Assembly (NCBI RefSeq): GCF_002163875.1
Contig: NZ_CP019333.1
Location: forward strand, 2,968,864 to 3,032,863
DNA length: 64,000 nt
Reading direction: 5' to 3'
Source: Gilvibacter sp. SZ-19
GTDB taxonomy: Bacteria > Bacteroidota > Bacteroidia > Flavobacteriales > Flavobacteriaceae
Below, one piece after another: positions 22,940 through 31,228 of the stretch (its first letter is position 1; every line of letters starts with the position of its first letter). Under the pieces are notes generated by a model that worked only from the letters and a program-made list of their open reading frames with translations, made no database searches and was not told the DNA's origin. A program made the translations under genes and the position numbers.

Positions 22940-24124
22940 TCATATACCGAAACCAGGCCATATTAACACATTTTTTTTAGGTGCGATTTCGGGAGGTGTA
23001 TTTTTTGCATCCATCAGCATTTGGTCTAGAGGCGAGCGTATAGACTGCAGGTCCTTGCGTTGCACATGGGTATAGACCATAGTTGTTTCTGGTCGGCTGT
23101 GACCGAGTAACTCTTGTATGTAACGAATATCTGTCCCGTTCTCGAGTAAATGCGTGGCATAGCTATGGCGCAGGGTATGTGGCGTTACCCGTTTAGTGAT
23201 CCCTGCGCGTTCACAACTTATTTTTAAAAACCTACGCACACTATTGGGGTTGTATTGTCCACCCTTTGGGTTTTCAATAAAATATACCTTGGGCTGAAAA
23301 GCCATATAATAGCTTTGCAATAAGGGTATGCAGCTTTCTGCTATGGAAGCGTATCTGTCCTTGCGGCCCTTGGAGTTTCTCACATGCAACAGCCTCCTGT
23401 CAAAATCAAAATTAGACAGCTTTAGATTTAATAGCTCCCCTATCCTTAAACCAGATCCGTATAGCATGGCCAGCGCAGCCCTGTGCTTTAAATTTTTGGT
23501 TACCTGCAATAGTGCAATCACCTCTTCTGGGCTTAACACCACAGGCAGTTTTTTATCTTTTTTGGGCATGGGGATCTCTTCGCCGTCTATGGAGCATTCC
23601 GGATAGAAGTAAGCAAAGAGTTTCAGTGCACTAACGGCTTGTCGGTGGGTGCTTATGGAATATTTTAAGTGTTTTACGGTCCATTCCAGATATTCTCTTA
23701 CGTCCTCTGCGCCGAGCTCTGTAGTGTCTGTATCGCCAGTATAACGCAAGAAATCCAAAATGAATCCGCCGTAAACTGCAATGGTATTTTTACTGTATCT
23801 GCGTCCGCCTAAAAAGTCAATAAACTGTCGGTGCACTTCGGTTTTTTCAAAGGAGAGCCCTTTTTGAATTATTTTGACACCCTTGGATCTTCGCTGAACA
23901 CTCTCAATCTGATAAATACTAACCGTATAGCCTCCGGCTAACATATATTGTTTAAACGCGTCAATTCGCGTCTCCAAATAAAAAAGGTAGAAACAACGCT
24001 TTTTACTGGACCAATAAACCCCCGGGAATTCTTTGATATACTGTTTAAGCGAATACGTATAGACAAACTGGATCGCCATACAGGATTGACCTTGATGTAT
24101 TATTGGCTTAAGAGTGACCTTCAT
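22940..24124 (-). CDS. Tyrosine recombinase, putative cassette integrase without the IntI patch
   Basis: 394 aa. An N-terminal arm-type domain at about 15-75 (FPGVYWSSKKRCFYLF) is typical of Bacteroidota integrases; a SAM-like core-binding domain follows at about 92-175; the catalytic domain is 195-365 with R227, K252, H316, R319, H342 and Y351. The stretch between K252 and H316 is about 63 residues and lacks the extra segment that IntI enzymes use to grip attC. The RSPLD motif after Tyr is also seen in IntI. Only 24 bp from the array and pointing into it, so it is the best candidate for moving the cassettes. A stand-alone phage-type or Xer-like integrase is the alternative. Confidence 0.8.
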   Translation of the reverse strand: MKVTLKPIIHQGQSCMAIQFVYTYSLKQYIKEFPGVYWSSKKRCFYLFYLETRIDAFKQYMLAGGYTVSIYQIESVQRRSKGVKIIQKGLSFEKTEVHRQFIDFLGGRRYSKNTIAVYGGFILDFLRYTGDTDTTELGAEDVREYLEWTVKHLKYSISTHRQAVSALKLFAYFYPECSIDGEEIPMPKKDKKLPVVLSPEEVIALLQVTKNLKHRAALAMLYGSGLRIGELLNLKLSNFDFDRRLLHVRNSKGRKDRYASIAESCIPLLQSYYMAFQPKVYFIENPKGGQYNPNSVRRFLKISCERAGITKRVTPHTLRHSYATHLLENGTDIRYIQELLGHSRPETTMVYTHVQRKDLQSIRSPLDQMLMDAKNTPPEIAPKKNVLIWPGFGI

Positions 24125-24313
24125 GCAGTTTAGTATCAGATAGATTCCATAAAAACTACAGAAACTCAGCTAGCAAGACTATTAATGTTTGTCCAGATTC
24201 ATGAATGTATTACACAAACTTGACACGACCAATACGATCAGGTTAGAATAATTTTAATCAAAAAAGGGACATTATAAATACACCATAACCACAACTAAAC
24301 AATCCTCAAGATT

Positions 24314-24538
24314 TTAGTTCTGAGATTTTTTACCACGCCTTGACCTTAAAAAGCGGTAAAAGAAAAACACCGAAAGCACTAGGGTAAAAACCAAACCAGA
24401 GATTTTAAGCCAGTACTTTAAAGGTTCAGTTGGAAAGTCTGATTTATAAACTTCGCCAAGTTCTAGACCTAGAACCAAACACCCAAAAAAGAAGAGCAAA
24501 AGGTAGATTAGAGGGTATTTTGATAAGATAGTTTGCAT
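24314..24538 (-). CDS. Small two-helix membrane protein
   Basis: 74 aa from an ATG. Two hydrophobic helices at about residues 9-26 and 42-63, then a basic tail (RFLRSRRGKKSQN). Family not recognised. It lies between the recombinase and a secreted hypothetical protein; the 189 bp before it toward the recombinase gene hold nothing recognisable. Confidence 0.55.
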   Translation of the reverse strand: MQTILSKYPLIYLLLFFFGCLVLGLELGEVYKSDFPTEPLKYWLKISGLVFTLVLSVFFFYRFLRSRRGKKSQN

Positions 24539-24589
24539 GTTAACGTCATCAATATTGGTTTTCGATTTGGCGTTATCCTAAACACTACT

Positions 24590-25180
24590 TCAATGACCAC
24601 AAGTCTCATTGTAATATTCCACAATTTGCCATAGGCCATCACGCATTCTAAAGTCTTTGTTCTCTACCTTTTCAATCAAGGAAGGACAATCTTGAAAGTA
24701 TTCTAACACCCTCACTTTGAGTTGGTTGGCTACAGGTTCATATAGGCCCATATAGACCGGTTTATCATCTTCTGGTTTCTTTAGGTAGAACTTGGTTACG
24801 GTTTGTCCAAATGAAATACCGCCGGCTCCAGAGGAATTTATATTGTACTGATATACATAGAGCTCCAATTTTTCGCCAGGAATGACCAGTTCTAGTTTAA
24901 GGTATTTCTTACGGCCGTTAAATTGATAAAACCGATAGACCCTTTTGTCTAAATTGCCATCTGTTATACTCAAATAATCGATGTCTTCATAAGCAATGGT
25001 TTCTGGCTTGGCCATTTCATTTTCCTTGAACTTATAACCCTTGTTTTTGAATTTGCCTTCTCCATTGAGTTGCTCTCCAGATTTTAGAACCACCTTAGCC
25101 CTTCTGTAGGGGTCTCCAAATTGCCCTATTACTGTAGTGGTAGAAAGGGTTAAAAAGAGTAAAATGAGAAATATTCGCAT
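24590..25180 (-). CDS. Secreted protein of unknown function
   Basis: 196 aa. Signal peptide MRIFLILLFLTLSTTTVIG, then a mainly beta protein (AKVVLKSGEQLNGEGKFKNKGYKF..., KFYLKKPEDDKPVYM). A Cys pair near the C-terminus (DCPSLIEKV...ETCGH) may form a disulphide. The early strands resemble domains that follow a transcript-like 'K-G-x-x-x-G' pattern in Bacteroidota envelope proteins; no family named. Upstream of, and possibly co-transcribed with, the 74-aa membrane protein (51 bp gap). Confidence 0.6.
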   Translation of the reverse strand: MRIFLILLFLTLSTTTVIGQFGDPYRRAKVVLKSGEQLNGEGKFKNKGYKFKENEMAKPETIAYEDIDYLSITDGNLDKRVYRFYQFNGRKKYLKLELVIPGEKLELYVYQYNINSSGAGGISFGQTVTKFYLKKPEDDKPVYMGLYEPVANQLKVRVLEYFQDCPSLIEKVENKDFRMRDGLWQIVEYYNETCGH

Positions 25181-25566
25181 ATATCTTGTATTGTAATTTG
25201 ATTATTGTAGAGTCATTAAAGATAGTACAAACCTTGATTTTTCTTACACACTAGAAGGCCTTGTTTGTAAATAATTCAGTTCGATTTGTTTCCCCCTACC
25301 CCCTCCAGATAGATCAACTGTTAAATTTTCTATAAAACAGTACCTTTTTATACATAGTACTGTAACATTCTGAATTTTGTGACGTCTATAAGGTGTACAT
25401 CAAATCAATTAAATCAATTTTAAAACGAACATTACCGAACGAAGTTTTTACTTGAAAAACCAAACATCCAGTGGATGTTTGAGTGAGGTACCCGCGAAGC
25501 GGCAAGCTAAAACTAAGTTTACCAAACATTCTTAAATCAATTAACGAACATTAAAATCATTAAATC
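25181..25566. other. Non-coding leader region before two tiny ORFs
   Basis: No ORF. It holds a perfect hairpin at 25462-25480 (AAACATCCA-G-TGGATGTTT) and several repeats of CGAACATTA/CAAACATTC. Probably the promoter and leader of the tiny ORFs that follow. Confidence 0.4.
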
Positions 25567-25668
25567 ATGAACTCATCAATCACCACAAAAAGAACAGGAC
25601 GTTATTTCTCAACAGGAATCAGCAGCAAAGGAGTACAATGGTCCAATTACAGGAACTACAGTCGCTAG
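25567..25668 (+). CDS. Tiny ORF, 33 aa
   Basis: ATG ORF of 33 codons with product MNSSITTKRTGRYFSTGISS... ending WSNYRNYSR. Basic, rich in Ser, Tyr and Arg, and probably disordered. No family recognised. Together with the next ORF and a strong terminator it makes a compact transcription unit, which is the main reason to list it. Confidence 0.35.
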   Translation: MNSSITTKRTGRYFSTGISSKGVQWSNYRNYSR

Positions 25669-25710
25669 TAGCGATAAAGACAGCACATCAATCAGCAAAC
25701 AGTTAGCGCC

Positions 25711-25824
25711 ATGAAAAAGCTCATAAACAAGCACATTCTGGAATCTAAACGATTCGTAATAGAAGCCTACAGGCAGCGTGGTTCCAGATTTTTACACAAT
25801 CACGAGATCTATTACCTAAACTAA
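25711..25824 (+). CDS. Tiny ORF, 37 aa
   Basis: ATG ORF of 37 codons, product MKKLINKHILESKRFVIEAY... ending HNHEIYYLN. Basic and helical at first, then Tyr/His-rich. It begins 42 bp after the 33-aa ORF and is followed within 30 bp by a rho-independent terminator. No family recognised. Confidence 0.4.
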   Translation: MKKLINKHILESKRFVIEAYRQRGSRFLHNHEIYYLN

Positions 25825-25851
25825 TGAATTTAGTAGCAGAACCAGACAGGC

Positions 25852-25884
25852 AAGGGAAACAGCAGCAGTTGTTTCCCTTTTTTT
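25852..25884 (+). terminator. Rho-independent terminator after tiny ORFs
   Basis: AAGGGAAACA pairs with TGTTTCCCTT around GCAGCAGT, followed by a run of T. Confidence 0.75.
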
Positions 25885-26066
25885 GTTGTTAGTTTGGACT
25901 GTGTACTATCAGCTGCTCCCGCGCCAGCGATCGCAGCTAAGTACCGTGTACTGCGAAGAGCGCGGTCAAGAAGTAAACGCAGTGCTACTTCTTGGGGCGC
26001 CATTATATCACCTAAGAATTACTATTACAAGCATGCTTCCAATTCACGTGGTCTAATACGAAACTT

Positions 26067-26753
26067 CTACTCAACTGATTCAGCCAACTCAGGCGCTGCT
26101 TTAGGCGTGCTAAAGCCCTTAAAAAGTAACCAAACCGGAAGTACTAATTGAACCAGTCCAATGGGTAAAAGCATGTTCATGCTTATACTGCTGCCATAAA
26201 TAGAGGCCAACTCCCCAATAAACATAAGCAGTACCGCCACTAGGCCAAAAACCGAAAGAATCTTTGGAACAAGTCTTGACAGATAGAGCATGTAGTAAAA
26301 CACAAAAACTGGGAAGCAAGAAATAAGCAGATAGAAATAATGAGTCCAAAAATGGCGCTCATAAGCAAGTGCCCCTAAGGTGACCAGCGATTCATCGGTA
26401 CTGCCATTTACATAGATCTTACTCAATTCCAAAAGTGATGCCACACTAACATTATCTATCATTATTGAGATGAAATTTAAAATGCAAAAGGCGAAGTACA
26501 GATAAGCCAAGGACCTGTGGTATTTCTTAAAGGTGGGCAATAAGATAGTCGCAATGGCAATAGAAACTATGCCGTTAAAAATGCCCAGAACCATGGAGCT
26601 TATAACTTGATCTGAGTGCGCGGCAGTGGCAGTTAAATATTGGTCCGAAAACAGCACAGGGCCTTGTAATACTTGAAATATTACTACGCCAGAGATAAAG
26701 ACGAACAACAGTAAAGCACCTGTTATTCGGCCTAATTTTAAATTAGAATGCAT
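26067..26753 (-). CDS. DUF4386 family membrane protein
   Basis: 228 aa with six predicted membrane helices. The N-terminal RITGALLLFVFISGVV..., the central LAYLYFAFCILNFISIM and the RHFWTHYFYLLIS helix follow the DUF4386 pattern. Function unknown in the family; location inner membrane. Single gene, 164 bp downstream of the CPBP protease gene on the same strand. Confidence 0.7.
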   Translation of the reverse strand: MHSNLKLGRITGALLLFVFISGVVIFQVLQGPVLFSDQYLTATAAHSDQVISSMVLGIFNGIVSIAIATILLPTFKKYHRSLAYLYFAFCILNFISIMIDNVSVASLLELSKIYVNGSTDESLVTLGALAYERHFWTHYFYLLISCFPVFVFYYMLYLSRLVPKILSVFGLVAVLLMFIGELASIYGSSISMNMLLPIGLVQLVLPVWLLFKGFSTPKAAPELAESVE

Positions 26754-26917
26754 CTTTGTGTTTTTGATTGATTTGTATAGCTAGAGACTGTCTCTACTTA
26801 GATAGACGCAATAATTGCAACTAAGGTTGCCTAGTGTTTAAATTAGTTTAGATCTTAAAGCTGAATAGCCGATTACTTCTTGAAAAATGTTGTAGCCATC
26901 TTTTGTTGCCTACAACA

Positions 26918-27631
26918 TTACACCTTCCCCAACATAGAAGCCGTATTGAGCACACAATGCGCTATGATCAAAGGCCAAAGATTCCTGCCGAACTTAACAT
27001 AGGCAATTCCCATGACCAGGCCAATTATAGCGACAGTTATAGATCTTTCCGATATATCGTAGGAATGTCTGAACCCAAAGATCAGAGCCTGCAGCAATAC
27101 AGCAATAAGGGTGGCAAACCCGGTTTTAGAGAACAGCTTTTCAAACCAGGTGATCAGAAATCCCCTATCTAAAAGTTCCTCTAAGGCAGATTGGATCAAG
27201 ATAAAAGGAATGATCGCAAAGAAATGTCCCCAATTGTCTTTTAGATCTCCAAATTTGGCGACCGCATCTTCTGCAGAAGTATCTGCGGCTAAGCTAATAG
27301 ACAGCATTTCCGAGATCTGTTGAAAAAGGATGATCAGAATGGGAATAGCTACTAAGATGCCCAGGGTTACAAGTAGTGTTCTTAACCAGCTCTCCGGTTT
27401 TCGTAATCCAAGGTCTTTCCAAGTCATGCTGCGGACTCGCATGCGCCACATCGCTACTATTAAAGTCGCACTAGACCATAGTAAACCGTTGGCAATAAAG
27501 GGCAGCTCAGTAAAGTATAGCTCCCGTATTAAAAACATCACTGTTAGATACAGAATAATGTCAAAAAGAAATCCTTGGTAGTTAGTTTGTTTGATAGTTA
27601 GTTCTTGATTCATTCCGTGTGTAAGACGCAA
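26918..27631 (-). CDS. CPBP family intramembrane metalloprotease
   Basis: 237 aa with about seven membrane helices. All three conserved motifs are present: EELLDRG (EExxxR), FGFRH (FxxxH) and HCVLN (HxxxN), which form the glutamate and histidine active site of the CAAX protease and bacteriocin-processing (CPBP/Abi) family. It cleaves substrates within the membrane; the target is unknown. Confidence 0.85.
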   Translation of the reverse strand: MRLTHGMNQELTIKQTNYQGFLFDIILYLTVMFLIRELYFTELPFIANGLLWSSATLIVAMWRMRVRSMTWKDLGLRKPESWLRTLLVTLGILVAIPILIILFQQISEMLSISLAADTSAEDAVAKFGDLKDNWGHFFAIIPFILIQSALEELLDRGFLITWFEKLFSKTGFATLIAVLLQALIFGFRHSYDISERSITVAIIGLVMGIAYVKFGRNLWPLIIAHCVLNTASMLGKV

Positions 27632-27878
27632 GTCAGCGCTCTTGCGTTACAAGTCGTCGTGAAAATAGTTTTGATTATTGGTACTCTGGCAACGCTTTTA
27701 TTCTCCCGTAGCCAGAAATTCTATTGTTCTTTTAATTGCTGCGGATGGTATTAAATATATACTCCTTATCGGCACTGAATTCATAAATATCATCATTTCT
27801 AAAAATTCCCTAAATTGAGAATTGATCAACTAACGCACGACAAAAACACCTAAAGCCATTCGATTCGGTCTGGGGCTT

Positions 27879-28454
27879 ATGGCATTATTGGCCATAATCA
27901 CAGGCTTCTACCCTTTTGTTTTTGCCTTCGCTTCAGGACAACAAGGATTATTTGGTAGTAAGCCAGAAGCCGTGCTACAAACTTCCTGGTATATTCCCAT
28001 GTTCATGGTTCATGTCTTACTTGGAGCTGTAGCCATTTTAGCGGGTAGCACTCAGTTTTTCAAAGGGTTCAGAGCTCGAAATTTAAAGCTTCACAGAAAC
28101 CTCGGTAAGCTCTACGTATTCACCGTTATCCCTAGTGGTTTAGCCGGATTGGTCGCTGGTTTTTACGCTTCGGGCGCCTGGTATTCCAAGGCGGGTTTCA
28201 TTTGTCTGGCATTGGGTTGGCTCATTACTACTTGGGTCGCCTATACCAGTATAAGAAAGCGTCAAATAGACAAGCATCAACGCTGGATGATGCGCAGTTA
28301 TGCCTTTTGTTTTGCCTTTGTGACCTTTAGAATTTATTTGGGATTGGGTGCGGCTATGGGAATCCCATTTAACGACTATTACTCCTATCTGTCCTTTCTG
28401 TGTTGGGTCCCCAACCTTGTGTTTATCGAGTGGCGTATTAAGAATCTCGAATAA
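27879..28454 (+). CDS. DUF2306 family membrane protein
   Basis: 191 aa with five to six membrane helices. HRNLGKLYVF at about 73-82 and the HQRWMMRSYAF motif near residue 133 are DUF2306 signatures (histidines that may bind haem, by analogy). The first ATG is used; the frame is open upstream, so the N-terminus could be longer with a non-ATG start. It meets the DUF5995 gene tail to tail with a 1-bp gap. Confidence 0.7.
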   Translation: MALLAIITGFYPFVFAFASGQQGLFGSKPEAVLQTSWYIPMFMVHVLLGAVAILAGSTQFFKGFRARNLKLHRNLGKLYVFTVIPSGLAGLVAGFYASGAWYSKAGFICLALGWLITTWVAYTSIRKRQIDKHQRWMMRSYAFCFAFVTFRIYLGLGAAMGIPFNDYYSYLSFLCWVPNLVFIEWRIKNLE

Positions 28455-28455
28455 C

Positions 28456-29205
28456 TCAATCCAGCAGATCGCGTATCTTTTGACTTACAGGGCCGCGCTC
28501 ACTCAGGCGTATTATCCAAAATACAAAGCGTTCTATTCGTCCCGGTCTCAGCAATTTCTTGCCAAAATTGGCAATGCGCTCGTCGCGCTGTAACAAAGCT
28601 AATCGCCGCTCCTCAGCCTCTAGCACTACGTACTCATTGGCAAACTCCCAAGCGCCATCTCGGGCCAAAGTCATAGAGAAATTGATTAGAAAGTCGTCTA
28701 CTTTACGTGTTTTTTGTAAGATCCACAACAAGCCTGGCCAAATCCGAGCCAGACTTTGCTCTACCTCTTCCAAGAGTTCTGCTAAAACTTCATTGATTTT
28801 ATTGAAATCGCCCTGCAGGTCAGCAATATTAACAGGCGTAGTTATAGTAGCGGCTGCAACTCCCAAGTCTAGGTTGATATGCGCATTCATTCCGGCCAAA
28901 AGGTGTTGCAAGACGATCACCTTTTGTGCTTCAGTAGCATTAAAGGCCAATTCCCAACTCTGGGTAGAGGGTTGGCCTTGTTTGTAATTGTGGTAAGCTT
29001 CTAAATACCGATTGGCAAAGACCACGTCTAGCCTTTCCATTCGCGGATTGTCGTCAAAATATCCCTGTGCGATCTTATCTTTTACACGCTGGGTAACCTT
29101 TAAATACAAGGCAGCAAAATAGCCTACAGGATCTTCCTCTATTACGGCTTTATCAACAATGTCATTCAGTGCTGCAATTACAGCATCAATAGTGGTTGCT
29201 CCCAT
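28456..29205 (-). CDS. DUF5995 family protein
   Basis: 249 aa, soluble and helical. The central HLLAGMNAHINLDLGVAAA motif (about residues 100-118), with conserved His and Asn/Asp, is the hallmark of DUF5995. A metal-binding or hydrolase-like site is possible; function unknown. Single gene facing the DUF2306 gene. Confidence 0.7.
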   Translation of the reverse strand: MGATTIDAVIAALNDIVDKAVIEEDPVGYFAALYLKVTQRVKDKIAQGYFDDNPRMERLDVVFANRYLEAYHNYKQGQPSTQSWELAFNATEAQKVIVLQHLLAGMNAHINLDLGVAAATITTPVNIADLQGDFNKINEVLAELLEEVEQSLARIWPGLLWILQKTRKVDDFLINFSMTLARDGAWEFANEYVVLEAEERRLALLQRDERIANFGKKLLRPGRIERFVFWIIRLSERGPVSQKIRDLLD

Positions 29206-29273
29206 ACAACTGCAAATATCAATTAAATAGTTTGTTGGGGAGTATTGATAAAATGAGCCTGTTCAAATCGGTC

Positions 29274-29723
29274 CTACTCTATCTTGACATAATTCTCTGC
29301 AAAGGTCGCATTGCCTTCATCGTCGTAGGCTACTTGACTAAAGGTATTGTTGTCCATAAGCAATCTAAACTCGAACTGTCTAACGGTGTCTAAGGCTTTC
29401 ATCATTTCTTTAGATCCGTACTCGATATACTCGACGAGCATACCGTCCTTTACCTCATAAGTTCCATAGCCAAACCAATCGTTGGTGTCTGTAGCATCGT
29501 AACGGGTCCACATAATATGGCCTTTGCTATACATTTTTACCTGGCGGTATCCGTTGAGATTGTACATGGTATCGGTTACCATATTACTTTCATAGAAGGT
29601 CTGATGCTTCAATTCCCAAACCCCACGCAGGGATTCTTCCAATTTTGCATCTTCATTTTTGTTCGTGGCCATAAAAACAGCGCCACAAATCATTGTTGCG
29701 AGAAGGATACTTACTTTTTTCAT
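29274..29723 (-). CDS. Secreted lipocalin-like protein of unknown function
   Basis: 149 aa with a hydrophobic N-terminus (MKKVSILLATMICGAVFMA). The rest is a short beta-barrel-like domain with LRGVWELKHQTFYESN and GHIMWTRYDATD...WFGYGTYEVKDG, the pattern of small Bacteroidota lipocalin-like or DUF4488-like proteins. Role not known. Confidence 0.55.
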   Translation of the reverse strand: MKKVSILLATMICGAVFMATNKNEDAKLEESLRGVWELKHQTFYESNMVTDTMYNLNGYRQVKMYSKGHIMWTRYDATDTNDWFGYGTYEVKDGMLVEYIEYGSKEMMKALDTVRQFEFRLLMDNNTFSQVAYDDEGNATFAENYVKIE

Positions 29724-29902
29724 GTTGACGTATTAGTTGATAATGAAGCGATTGACTTAGTTTAAGTTACGAAAAAAAATTAACATTTGATCAAAATTCA
29801 ATCCGCCCACCAATTGAAAAAACCGCGGAATCCTTTTCAAAAATTCTATTGGCTATATGCGGTAAAATATTCGTAAATTGTATATTTGCGCCCGAGTTAA
29901 CC

Positions 29903-29976
29903 GGTCGCGTAGCTCAGCTGGATAGAGCATCTGCCTTCTAAGCAGACGGTCCCAGGTTCGAATCCTGGCGCGATCA
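29903..29976 (+). tRNA. tRNA-Arg (anticodon TCT)
   Basis: The acceptor stem GGTCGCG pairs with CGCGATC (one G-T), the anticodon stem-loop is TCTGC-CTTCTAA-GCAGA, and the T-loop is GGTTCGAATCC. CCA not encoded. A TAnnTTTG element (TATATTTG, 29881-29888) lies 14 bp upstream. Confidence 0.95.
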
Positions 29977-29996
29977 CGAATAAATCACACAATTAG

Positions 29997-30029
29997 AAAA
30001 AACGCCAAGCCTCGCTTGAGCGTTTTTTT
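29997..30029 (+). terminator. Terminator after tRNA-Arg
   Basis: AAAAAACGC pairs with GCGTTTTTT around a short loop that itself holds AAGC/GCTT. Confidence 0.7.
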
Positions 30030-31228
30030 GTTTGTGGGATTTTCAACGCGGAGCGTTGTAGGATCACGAGGCAACGCCGAGTAATCCGTTAGTGATTGCG
30101 GAGCGTTGCAGGATGTTGAGCGAGCCTCCTTTGCCGAAGGCTACGGAGGCCAATGAGCGAGTAATCCTAAATGTCATCTCGATACTATTTGCTTCGCAAA
30201 TCACTCGATGACCGTATATGGTTTGCATTTTCTGGCGGGATGGTAAAGGATCACGAGGCAACGCCGAGTAATCCGTTAGTGATTGCGGAGCGTTGCAGGA
30301 TCACGAGGCAACGCCGAGTAATCCGTTAGTGATTGCGGAGCGTTGCAGGATCACGAGGCAACGCCGAGTAATCCGTTAGTGATCAAGCGAAGCTTGCATA
30401 GGTTTGCATTTTCTGGTGGGATGGCAAAGGAACTTCGCGCAGCAAAGAATCCTGTAATAACAGTAGTCCAGACGGTCCCAGGCGGCTACCGCCGTGTAGC
30501 TCACTCAATTGTCCCCCGGACAATTGATTTTGCAAGCAAAATACCGTTCACTAGCCTGTTCGCGATCACTTAAAGCGTAAACCCTTGCAGAAAATGCAAG
30601 GGTTTTCTTTTTGCAAGCACGTCAAGAGTTTACTCTTGTATGTGCGGGCGAAGAGAAAACCATGAAAGCGAAGCTTGCATAGGATTGCATTTTCTGGTGG
30701 GATGACAAAGGATCACGAGCGAGCCTCCTTCGCCGAAGGCTAGGGAGGCCAATGAGCGAGTAATCCGTTAGTGATCGCGGAGCGTTGTAGGATCACGAGG
30801 CAAAGCCGAGTAATCCGTTAGTGATCAAGCGAAGCTTGCATAGGATTGCATTTTCTGGTGGGATGACAAAGGATCACGAGCGAGCCTCCTTCGCCGAAGG
30901 CTAGGGAGGCCAATGAGCGAGTAATCCGTTAGTGATCGCGGAGCGTTGTAGGATCACGAGGCAACGCCGAGTAATCCGTTAGTGATCAAGCGAAGCTTGC
31001 ATAGGTTTGCATTTTCTGGTGGGATGGCAAAGGAACTTCGCGCAGCAAAGAATCCTGTAATAACAGTAGTCCAGACGGTCCCAGGCGGCTACCGCCGTGT
31101 AGCTCACTCAATTGTCCACAATCAGGAATAATTCAATAAATTTGGCTAAGCTGCTCATTTCGAACTACTCCTCTGTAATACCGAGGTTTATTTTACCGAA
31201 AAGCCATTAACCATCTAACCAAAGAATT
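30030..31228. repeat. Non-coding repeat field downstream of tRNA-Arg
   Basis: About 1.2 kb without a credible gene. It contains a 50-bp unit (GGATCACGAGGCAACGCCGA... ending GCGGAGCGTTGCA) in tandem at about 30248-30350, a 161-bp unit repeated head to tail (about 30666-30826 and 30827-30987), and a unit of about 158 bp present twice (30357-30514 and 30959-31117). The last contains CAGACGGTCCCAGG, identical to 14 bases of the tRNA-Arg, and GTAGCTCA, like a tRNA D-arm. Many inner palindromes (GCCTCC...GGAGGC, CAATTGTCC-CCC-GGACAATTG). Origin from tRNA-flanking duplications is inferred. Confidence 0.7.
30579..30612 (+). terminator. Terminator-like hairpin inside the repeat field
   Basis: ACCCTTGCA-GAAAA-TGCAAGGGT followed by TTTCTTTTT. 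Possibly the remnant of a lost tRNA or RNA transcription unit. Confidence 0.5.

Larger units (their letters stand above)
2752..24124 (-). mobile_element. Integron-like cassette array with adjacent tyrosine recombinase
   Basis: About 20 kb with 22 full attC-like sites and one truncated site, followed by a site-specific recombinase gene. Cassettes run in the minus direction: short R' box, gene, then R'' box and attC. Within most cassettes the first 6-10 bases are the inverted repeat of the bases before the closing site (for example TTGTGCAT...ATGCACAA around 5757-6218, TTAGCGTAC...GTACGCTAA around 6677-7245). A whole cassette of 555 bp is present three times. The cargo is AT-rich, mostly small and unrelated from cassette to cassette. 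The recombinase-proximal end is at 22915 and the distal end at 2765. The recombinase lacks the IntI-specific segment, so this is not a textbook integron. Confidence 0.8.

Noticed and set aside
22940-24124. Calling the recombinase a true IntI because of its RSPLD motif and position
   Set aside because: RSPLD-like motifs occur in other Bacteroidota recombinases; the IntI patch between the Lys and HxxR motifs is absent.
30064-30573. ORFs of 65 and 76 codons in the repeat field
   Set aside because: They are built from the tandem units and tRNA-like fragments, with no conserved start or protein-like composition.
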